From: Oscillospiraceae bacterium
GTDB taxonomy: Bacteria > Bacillota > Clostridia > Oscillospirales > Oscillospiraceae
Direction of reading: 5' to 3'
DNA: 44,819 nt
Assembly: GCA_022792945.1 (NCBI GenBank)
Contig: JAAWBZ010000167.1
Location: forward strand, 1-44,819
Of the stretch, positions 7,217-13,445 are shown piece by piece (within the stretch, counting starts at the first letter, position 1; each line of letters opens with the position of its first letter). The notes below the pieces were generated by a model. That model made no database searches. It worked only from the letters and a program-made list of their open reading frames with translations, and was not told the origin of the DNA. The position numbers and the translations under genes are program-made.

Positions 7217-8263
7217 ATGGCCCTTTCCTTTAGGGATAAATTACGATATAATCAAAAGAAAGACTCTGCCATCAATCCGCCGTCGGCCTATGCCATAGCG
7301 GGAACACAGCTAAATATGATAGATATCAATGACAGTGAGCTCATAACGTTTAACGGAGCTAAACGTAGGAGGGATATTTTGACAGAAGGGATCGCATATC
7401 AAAATAAAGATATTGAATTCAAACTCCTTAGTGAAACCTACAAAGAGAAGTCCTTTGAAGCATATGGACTGGACCTGCCACGGATCAAAGAGGTCCTGCC
7501 AACAAACCTGCCAAGTGTGACAGCAAACGAAAAACACATGGACAATCTATTCTTATTGGAGGACGATACATTAGCCATAGTGGATTATGAATCAGAAGCC
7601 AAGACTAAAAACCATATCAAATATGTAAATTACATAGGCAGGGTCATGGAACGTTTTTATAAAGAAAATAGTAAGATACCAGACATCCGCCTGATCGTGA
7701 TCTATACAGGGGATGTTGAAAATGCACGTTCTGTACTGGAGATGCCATGTATGACGCTCCGCATGGAACAAGTGTTCATATCAGAACTCCCTGAAGAAGA
7801 GATCTATCAGAACATTGCACATAAACTGGCAGAAGGAACAGACCTTACGGAACAGGAATTGATGCAGCTCATCATCCTCCCTCTTGCAGGGAAAGGGACA
7901 GAAAATAAACAGAAACGCATCGAACAGGTGATCCGGCTTGCCAAACTGATCAAAAATGGATCTGATCAGATCTTTGTCTTAACAGGATTGCTGGTGAGCA
8001 CAGACAAATTCATCAATGAGGAAAGTGCTGGGACAATAAGGAGGTTATTGGATATGACAAAAGTAGGGCGTATATTATTTGAAGAAGGTTTAGAAGAAGG
8101 AATGGAAAAAGGGATAGAAAAGGGAAAACATAATACACTCCAGTTAATCAATAAGATCTTTATGATATTGAAAGAAGAGCCTGGATCAACAACCCAAGAG
8201 ATCGCCCACAAACTGCATTGTGATGAAAACGACGTAGATATGATAAGAAAAATGTACCCTTGA
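7217..8263 (+). CDS. Rpn-like PD-(D/E)XK nuclease family protein
   Basis: Protein of 348 aa resembling the Rpn/YhgA-like (PD-(D/E)XK transposase-related) proteins abundant in Lachnospiraceae. The nuclease core is the segment D123-Y-E125-S-E127-A-K129 in AIVDYESEAKTKN, preceded by LPSVTANEKHMDNLFLLED. The C terminus has the low-complexity EEGLEEGMEKGIEKGK stretch typical of the family, then a helical HTH-like tail. Family members cut DNA and are linked to recombination and phage exclusion. There is no ribosome binding site before ATG 7217 and a terminator abuts it, so expression may be low or an internal start may be used. Flanking related repeats suggest that the gene moved as a unit. Confidence 0.75.
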   Translation: MALSFRDKLRYNQKKDSAINPPSAYAIAGTQLNMIDINDSELITFNGAKRRRDILTEGIAYQNKDIEFKLLSETYKEKSFEAYGLDLPRIKEVLPTNLPSVTANEKHMDNLFLLEDDTLAIVDYESEAKTKNHIKYVNYIGRVMERFYKENSKIPDIRLIVIYTGDVENARSVLEMPCMTLRMEQVFISELPEEEIYQNIAHKLAEGTDLTEQELMQLIILPLAGKGTENKQKRIEQVIRLAKLIKNGSDQIFVLTGLLVSTDKFINEESAGTIRRLLDMTKVGRILFEEGLEEGMEKGIEKGKHNTLQLINKIFMILKEEPGSTTQEIAHKLHCDENDVDMIRKMYP

Positions 8264-8305
8264 TGGATATTTTTTCATAGCGTTTTCTGTATCTTATAGC
8301 TACCT

Positions 8306-8360
8306 TAAAGATTTTTATCCAAAGATCCGTGGGATACATGCATATCTTAGGGATCTTTTA
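8306..8360 (+). terminator. Right copy of the hairpin repeat flanking the Rpn-like gene
   Basis: AAAGATCCGTGGGATA pairs with the TATCTTAGGGATCTTTT side. It is similar in sequence and layout to 7151-7206. It probably terminates the Rpn-like gene. Nothing else recognisable lies in 8361-8576. Confidence 0.55.
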
Positions 8361-8576
8361 GATAAAGCTTTTAAGTAAAAAAGACACGTTGGGAATGGCA
8401 GATCCAAAGAAAAATATCTATAGTATATAAACCACACATCCCATTTCAGATAGGGACTGATCCAGACTATGCCGATCCTTTCTTGTATCATCAAAAAATC
8501 CAAAAAACATCTGGCTATACCAAACAAAGTGCGTAGCTAGACAGCTAACTCTGAAATAGAAAATATAGTTGTACAG

Positions 8577-11171
8577 ATGGAATATAAAAAACGAAATGAC
8601 TATACATGCGTTTGCTATATATCGGGGTATCTTTTGGTTGAATATTCATTTTTCCTCCTGTATAATGACCATAATACAGTATGTGATGGATCAAGAAAGG
8701 AGTTTTATAAAAAAAAGTTATTTCAAGTATCATGTCTTATCCTCCTTGCCCTTATGATGCTCCCATTGTCGCAAAAGATCAGCGAGACGCAGATCCTGGC
8801 GGCCGATGAAGGTGCGGTACAGATCGGCAAGGAGAACCCAAAATATACGTTCAATACGATAAACGGGGAACGTATCAGCACCCAGAGCGAGGATGGGAGA
8901 ACAACTGTTCTTTTGTTTGGGTTCACTACATGCGGATGGACCAAGACCACTCTCAAAAATATTGTGGCAAGTCCTTTGATCACTGCAGAAGATATACGTA
9001 CGATCTTTATCGAATGTACTGGGGTAGGACAGGAAGAAGTTACAGATTTTAAAGAGACAAAATGCCAGGATACATCGGATAAGATCATTTATTGTTATCA
9101 TGAAGGATTGGGTGTCGTAGAGAAGGTCCGGAACGATTATCTTGACCGTTTTGGAGGAAATACGGAAAGTCATTCGTATCCAGTCATTATCTTGATCGAT
9201 AAAAACAACCGGGCAAGACAATTTATACAAACGGGGTCAAGTGTGACCGCAGAGACTCTCAAATCGGAGATTGACAAACTCGCGGACCCGGATCCAGGAG
9301 AGCCATCTTCAGGACCAGAAAGTCCGGTCCCAACAATACCGCAGCCAGGCCTAGGTGAGGATCCTGACTATACATTCTGTTCTATAGAAGGTGAAAAGAT
9401 CCCAACAACCTACAGGGAGATTCCGAAAAAGAACACGGTCCTTATCTTCGGGAAGACGAATTGCGGAAAGACCAAAGCGACTGTCCAGGAGATCGCCGAC
9501 AGTAATTGGGCCGGAAATGAGGATATCCGGGTGTTCTTTGCGGAAGCCACAGGAAAGACACGCGCAGAGGCCACAGCTTTTGCAGAGCGGTATAAAGGAA
9601 GTTCCATTACATTCTGTTATGACGATGGAGAAACAGGTCTCGACAGCATTTATAATGCGATGTTCAGATATGCCCGTTTTGATGCGGAGATCGGTAATTC
9701 CGTGAGTTTCCCGCTCATAATCCTGATCGACGAGAACAGCCGTGTCCGAAAAGTCGTACAGGGGTATCAGACTGCAGGATATATCAAGGGAGGATTGTAC
9801 CAGATCATAGACCCGTCAACAACTCCGGAGCCACTCCCTACGGCTACACCCCAGCCTGATCCGGTAGCTGGACTTACTTCTATAAGTGGGGATACTGTTC
9901 CGATGAAACCGTCCCCTGGAAAGACAACAACGCTCATCTTTGGGACGATAACATCAAAACAGTCCGGAAATATCGAAGTCCGGAGTATGGCCTCCGCGGA
10001 TCCCAGCGATGCAGGCCCTGCGGATACAGTTTCCAACGAACGTACTCTCCAGACACTTAAAAATATCTTAGAGAGTGATCTATACAAGAAGGATAAGCTC
10101 CACGTGGTCTTTGCGGAGTGCGGCAAGGCGACCAGAGAAGAGATCGAGGTTTATGCAGCACAGTTTAAAGATGATCCAAACATCAGATTTTGTTATGCTG
10201 AGGATATTGAGGATGGCACCGAGGGCAATGAGATCCAGAAAGCTATGGATGCCTATGCCGGGATCTTTAGATCATCAGCCGGGTCCCTGGAATTACCGTT
10301 CACTGTTCTGATCGACGATGAGGATCATGTACAGAATGCTTTGGAGGGGCCGCTGACAGCAGAAGATCTCAGTCGAGAAATAAATGGGGATCCTGGACCA
10401 GAAGAAACACCATCACCGATAGTCTTTCCGACTCCGTCAAGCATACCGTCCCATATCCCTACGGATACGCCGACGGCAATAGTTACACCAGGACCGACAG
10501 ATACACCGGAACCGACAGACACACCAGTCCCAACAGATACACCAACGCCGACAGATACGCCAGCTCCAACAGACACACCAAAACCAACAGATACACCAGT
10601 CCCGACGGACACGCTGAAGCCTGTATCCGTTCCAAAGGTTTCTGGATTGAAGACGGTTTCCAGCAAGAGCAGCATTAAACTGAAATGGAACAAGATCCCC
10701 GGAGTGAAAGGATACATTGTGTATCAATATAAAAACTCTGGCTGGAAACAGATCGCATCTGTAAGATCTGAAAAAACTGTTTATACCGTACGGAAGCTGA
10801 AATCTGGGAAAAATCATCGTTTCGCCATAAGAGCATATATAAACCAGGGGCAGGAACAGTATTTCAGTAAATCTTACACATCTACATATGCTGCGACCAA
10901 GCCTGCAGCTGTAGCTTTTAAAGCGACTGTAAAGCAGAACAAGGTCACACTGACATGGAAGAAAGTAAAAGGGGCCACTGGCTATAAGATACGCTATAGA
11001 TCTGACAAGGATGAACCCTGGAAGACGTTGAAAAATACAAAAGGCACCAAGTTCACCAGCAAAAACCTGGGATCTGGGAAGGTTTATACATTTACAGTAA
11101 AACCTTATAAGACCTATAAAGGAAAAACCTATATTGGGAACGGAAAAACAAAAAAAGTACGCATCAGATAA
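8577..11171 (+). CDS. Secreted surface protein: thioredoxin-like repeats, PT-rich linker, two FN3 domains
   Basis: Open frame of 864 codons. A signal peptide (KKKLFQVSCLILLALMMLP, then AADEG) lies at about residues 45-78. Three related thioredoxin-fold-like modules follow: TVLLFGFTTCGWTKTTL with SYPVIILIDK, TVLIFGKTNCGKTKAT with SFPLIILIDE, and a third in which the cysteine site reads FGTITSKQSG. A Pro/Thr-rich linker of repeated PTDTP units joins them to two fibronectin-III-like C-terminal domains. No LPXTG anchor is seen. The first 44 residues are doubtful: a promoter lies within them, and AAGGAG (8697-8702) is followed by AT plus eight A and G rather than ATG plus eight A and G, as if the start codon lost its G. 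The next in-frame ATG is 8754. The true start is unresolved. Confidence 0.75.
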   Translation: MEYKKRNDYTCVCYISGYLLVEYSFFLLYNDHNTVCDGSRKEFYKKKLFQVSCLILLALMMLPLSQKISETQILAADEGAVQIGKENPKYTFNTINGERISTQSEDGRTTVLLFGFTTCGWTKTTLKNIVASPLITAEDIRTIFIECTGVGQEEVTDFKETKCQDTSDKIIYCYHEGLGVVEKVRNDYLDRFGGNTESHSYPVIILIDKNNRARQFIQTGSSVTAETLKSEIDKLADPDPGEPSSGPESPVPTIPQPGLGEDPDYTFCSIEGEKIPTTYREIPKKNTVLIFGKTNCGKTKATVQEIADSNWAGNEDIRVFFAEATGKTRAEATAFAERYKGSSITFCYDDGETGLDSIYNAMFRYARFDAEIGNSVSFPLIILIDENSRVRKVVQGYQTAGYIKGGLYQIIDPSTTPEPLPTATPQPDPVAGLTSISGDTVPMKPSPGKTTTLIFGTITSKQSGNIEVRSMASADPSDAGPADTVSNERTLQTLKNILESDLYKKDKLHVVFAECGKATREEIEVYAAQFKDDPNIRFCYAEDIEDGTEGNEIQKAMDAYAGIFRSSAGSLELPFTVLIDDEDHVQNALEGPLTAEDLSREINGDPGPEETPSPIVFPTPSSIPSHIPTDTPTAIVTPGPTDTPEPTDTPVPTDTPTPTDTPAPTDTPKPTDTPVPTDTLKPVSVPKVSGLKTVSSKSSIKLKWNKIPGVKGYIVYQYKNSGWKQIASVRSEKTVYTVRKLKSGKNHRFAIRAYINQGQEQYFSKSYTSTYAATKPAAVAFKATVKQNKVTLTWKKVKGATGYKIRYRSDKDEPWKTLKNTKGTKFTSKNLGSGKVYTFTVKPYKTYKGKTYIGNGKTKKVRIR
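8638..8666 (+). promoter_or_regulatory. Sigma-A promoter of the surface-protein gene
   Basis: TTGAAT (8638-8643), 17 bases, TATAAT (8661-8666). Transcription should begin near 8673, inside the long open frame, so the first in-frame ATG at 8577 would not be on this transcript. Confidence 0.7.
10480..10620 (+). repeat. Tandem PTDTP-coding repeats
   Basis: An 18-base unit (two PTDTxP-type pentads with variable third bases, e.g. ACAGATACACC) repeats about eight times, encoding the proline/threonine linker of the surface protein. Such repeats can expand or contract by slippage. Confidence 0.75.
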
Positions 11172-11229
11172 TGGAAAGAGTGCAGAGACATCTACATCGG
11201 TCCTTTCTGAACTTTAGATATGATAATGT

Positions 11230-11258
11230 AAAAAGCAGGTAGAGATATCTGCTTTTTA
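11230..11258 (+). terminator. Terminator of the surface-protein gene
   Basis: AAAAAGCAGGT-AGAGAT-ATCTGCTTTTT stem with a T-rich tail, 60 bases after the stop. Confidence 0.8.
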
Positions 11259-11326
11259 TTGTTTGTATAACAGGATCAAAAAACCTCGCCTTAAGGTCAA
11301 ACGCCTTGTCTTGATCAGCTTTTGGC

Positions 11327-11515
11327 AAATTGAAGATTTTAGGATATCCACCCTTATATATACAACAATTTTGATCTTATCATAATATCTATCATCCGGT
11401 ATGATCCATGGGTAAGGATCTGATACAATTTTATATATTTATAAATATAAAAATTGAAGATTCCTGGATATTGAGGACCATACTACAATATGGATATCTA
11501 AGATCCTTCAATTTT
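11327..11515. repeat. Three copies of a 21-base motif in a 620-base noncoding region
   Basis: AAATTGAAGATT-NNN-GGATAT occurs at 11327-11347 and 11451-11471 (18 of 21 bases identical), and a related inverted copy ends CTTCAATTTT at 11506-11515. The surrounding 11260-11885 is AT-rich and holds no convincing gene. Iteron-like copies in a noncoding stretch a few genes from a primase-helicase suggest a replication origin (inference). Confidence 0.4.
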
Positions 11516-11539
11516 AATGATAATATCTAACTGTCATAG

Positions 11540-11562
11540 TTGTTACCGTTGGAACATACCTT
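11540..11562 (+). repeat. 23-base motif, copy 1
   Basis: TTGTTACCGTTGGAACATAC plus CTT. It matches 12994-13016 with four differences. The two copies lie on either side of the pair of degenerate RadC-like genes. Role unknown. Confidence 0.4.
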
Positions 11563-11822
11563 TCTTAACTTTTAACACAACGGATCATCCATTCCATGAC
11601 CACCTCCATATATTCCTTATATCTCCTCATAAATAAAGAATGATCCAATGATAGTCAAGCAAGATATCCTTGCTATTGACTATCATCTATAAGTGTCAAT
11701 ATCCAAAGATCCTCCATCTTATCGTATCCTCTACTTTTGGTGCATACCTCTTTGGGGGTACAGATTTTATGATCAGATCTTTTGTACACTTGAAACTTCA
11801 GATAATATACCCTATTCTGGAG

Positions 11823-11837
11823 CGGTAAACTTTAACA
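11823..11837 (+). promoter_or_regulatory. CGGTAAACTTTAACA element, copy 1
   Basis: A 15-base sequence 48 bases upstream of the start codon at 11886. The same sequence with one change lies 47 bases upstream of the primase-helicase start (13384-13398). Conserved distance to two start codons suggests a shared control site. Confidence 0.45.
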
Positions 11838-11885
11838 GCGATGAGTACATCCTGATAAAACTAAATGAAATGGAGGAACCTGAAC

Positions 11886-12317
11886 ATGTATGATATTAAA
11901 TTTCCTTTTATCCTGCCAAGGATGATCAAGGATGCTGAAATCTCTCATCCGTACAATGAACTGGAGCCGCTGGACAGTGTTGCAAAGATCATGGAAACAG
12001 TCACTGGAAATATCGCTAATGAATGCATTGCCGTATGCGCTCTCAATGCGATCCATAGACCATTATGCATACATTTTGTCGGACAGGATATCGACAGCAT
12101 ACATATCTCTGATATCTTTAAGGTTGCAATCCTATACAATGCAGCAGGTATCGTGGTCGCACACAAATATCCCTCAGAAAATCCCGTATCCACGGATGGG
12201 TTATCCCCGGACGAATACCGCTTTTTTATGAAGATCGTGGACGCTTCACTCTCGATAGGAATCCGTTTCTCTGACTATATTGTGGTCAACGGAGGAACAG
12301 TCATTTCCAGATCATGA
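11886..12317 (+). CDS. RadC/JAB-like protein with degenerate metal site
   Basis: Protein of 143 aa matching the RadC C-terminal JAB/MPN domain: ECIAVCALNAIHRPLCIHFVG, then ISDIFKVAILYNAAGIVVAH, then FSDYIVVNGGTVIS. In active members the metal site reads HxHPxG...S; here the segment is AHKYPSENPVSTD, so the second histidine is Tyr, and a catalytic role is unlikely. Start ATG 11886 is set by GGAGGA 9 bases upstream. It is first of two adjacent related genes; the intact relative is at 16147. The role of RadC-like proteins on mobile elements is not established, so no function is claimed. Confidence 0.72.
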   Translation: MYDIKFPFILPRMIKDAEISHPYNELEPLDSVAKIMETVTGNIANECIAVCALNAIHRPLCIHFVGQDIDSIHISDIFKVAILYNAAGIVVAHKYPSENPVSTDGLSPDEYRFFMKIVDASLSIGIRFSDYIVVNGGTVISRS

Positions 12318-12360
12318 GAAGACCCAGCCTTTTAAAATATTTATAATGGAGGAAACACAA

Positions 12361-12975
12361 ATGGGAACTATAAAAATACCGATCGTACATACAGAGACAA
12401 TACCCAACGGAATGAGCGGCATGGATAAGCAATGTGATATTTCTGATATCAAAAATGTCATATGCACTGTACAAACCTTCACACAGAATATATCTCAGGA
12501 GGCCTTCACCATCCTGGGTGTAAAAAATGATCATCTGGGGCTGGCCTATATACAGTCAATACCTGTGTCAGACCGGAGTTTCGTCAAAAAAGCATACTTG
12601 ACAGCGATAGCATTCGGTGCACCAGGTATCATCGTAGTCCATGACAGCCCTATCCGCATCGCGGCCCCAGCGAGTGACATCGGAGTCTACAACGGACTCA
12701 AACAGATGGAGAAGTTATTCCAGATCACCCTCTTGGAGCACATTATCCTGACCGGAGGGATGGTCTACGGCATCTCTGATACGCCGACAACGCCACTGTC
12801 CAGATGGAAAGGCCTCCAGATCATGGGATGTTCAGCGGCAAAAGAGCCTTATTGCCCATCCAGTAAGGATGTTTATATCGTGAGCGCATACACAAAAGAA
12901 AGGAGTACATGGGATGTAACTGGACAAGATGGATCTAAGGAAAAACCTTTTACAATATTCGCCCCTCATAAATAA
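12361..12975 (+). CDS. RadC/JAB-like protein, highly divergent
   Basis: Protein of 204 aa. The segments EAFTILGVKNDHLGLAYIQS, KKAYLTAIAFGAPGIIVVHD and ITLLEHIILTGGMVYGIS align by eye with the RadC JAB domain (compare IPLLDHTILGDRGHFYSF in the 16147 gene). Where the metal ligands belong the sequence reads VVHDSPIRIAAPASD, so the second His and the usual GD are missing. About 60 extra C-terminal residues are unrelated to RadC. The start follows GGAGG by 9 bases. It lies 43 bases after the previous gene, probably in one operon. It is likely an inactive or repurposed paralogue. Confidence 0.62.
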   Translation: MGTIKIPIVHTETIPNGMSGMDKQCDISDIKNVICTVQTFTQNISQEAFTILGVKNDHLGLAYIQSIPVSDRSFVKKAYLTAIAFGAPGIIVVHDSPIRIAAPASDIGVYNGLKQMEKLFQITLLEHIILTGGMVYGISDTPTTPLSRWKGLQIMGCSAAKEPYCPSSKDVYIVSAYTKERSTWDVTGQDGSKEKPFTIFAPHK

Positions 12976-12993
12976 AAGATCTGACTATTACAA

Positions 12994-13016
12994 TTGTTAC
13001 CATTAGATCATACCTT
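12994..13016 (+). repeat. 23-base motif, copy 2
   Basis: TTGTTACCATTAGATCATAC plus CTT, the second copy of the motif at 11540-11562, just after the 12361 gene. Confidence 0.4.
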
Positions 13017-13048
13017 AGTTTTCCAAAAACATGATAGCAGGAAAAAAC

Positions 13049-13087
13049 GAAAAGTCTGGGATGGCCTCACACCATCCCAGACTTTTC
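13049..13087. terminator. Bidirectional terminator
   Basis: GAAAAGTCTGGGATGG-CCTCACA-CCATCCCAGACTTTTC is a perfect long stem between convergent genes. Confidence 0.85.
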
Positions 13088-13279
13088 ACGTATATACTGC
13101 CTTACAGCTTCCTCACTCACTTTCCACACTGAACCTATACGGAACCCCTTGATGGCACCTTCCCGCAGCAGGCTATACGCCCTGTTCTTCCCGACACCCA
13201 GATACTCTGCCAATTCCGGCACAGTAAGGAGCGTCGGGAGTCCATCCCTATCATCCATCGTCAGATAACATCCATCCAT
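13067..13279 (-). CDS. Excisionase-type helix-turn-helix protein
   Basis: Protein of 70 aa with a MerR-like/HTH_17 DNA-binding domain: LLTVPELAEYLGVGKNRAYS, then LLREGAIKGFRIGSVWKVSE and EAVRQYIREK. Such proteins act as excisionases (bending DNA at att sites) or small regulators. No integrase is next to it; the closest are at either end of the window. GGGAGG precedes the start by 8 bases. Its 3' end overlaps the bidirectional terminator. Confidence 0.82.
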   Translation of the reverse strand: MDGCYLTMDDRDGLPTLLTVPELAEYLGVGKNRAYSLLREGAIKGFRIGSVWKVSEEAVRQYIREKSGMV

Positions 13280-13383
13280 GGCAAAACCTCCCTATCATAA
13301 CCCATCTTTTATCTGTATGTTCCCAAAAGATATATTTTTATAGCCTGTCTGGATCCCATGCATAGTCAGCAGATAACATGCAT

Positions 13384-13434
13384 CGGTAAAGTTTAACAAC
13401 CTCTGTGACAGATAAGTAAAAAAAGTCCCAGAGG
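13384..13434 (+). promoter_or_regulatory. CGGTAAAGTTTAACA element (copy 2) and leader hairpin of the primase-helicase gene
   Basis: CGGTAAAGTTTAACA at 13384-13398 repeats the site at 11823. It is followed by CCTCTGTGAC (13400-13409) pairing with GTCCCAGAGG (13425-13434), which overlaps the AGGAGG ribosome binding site. The hairpin could limit translation of the replication gene. Confidence 0.45.
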
Positions 13435-13445
13435 AGGAGATATCA

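Noticed and set aside
10325..10817. Two long reverse-strand open frames opposite the surface-protein gene
   Set aside because: They mirror the PTDTP-coding repeats (giving VSVG- and CICW-type repeats) and have no start signals.
11693..11893. 66-codon forward open frame before the first RadC-like gene
   Set aside because: No ribosome binding site, no family likeness, odd amino-acid composition, and it overlaps the control element and start of the real gene at 11886.
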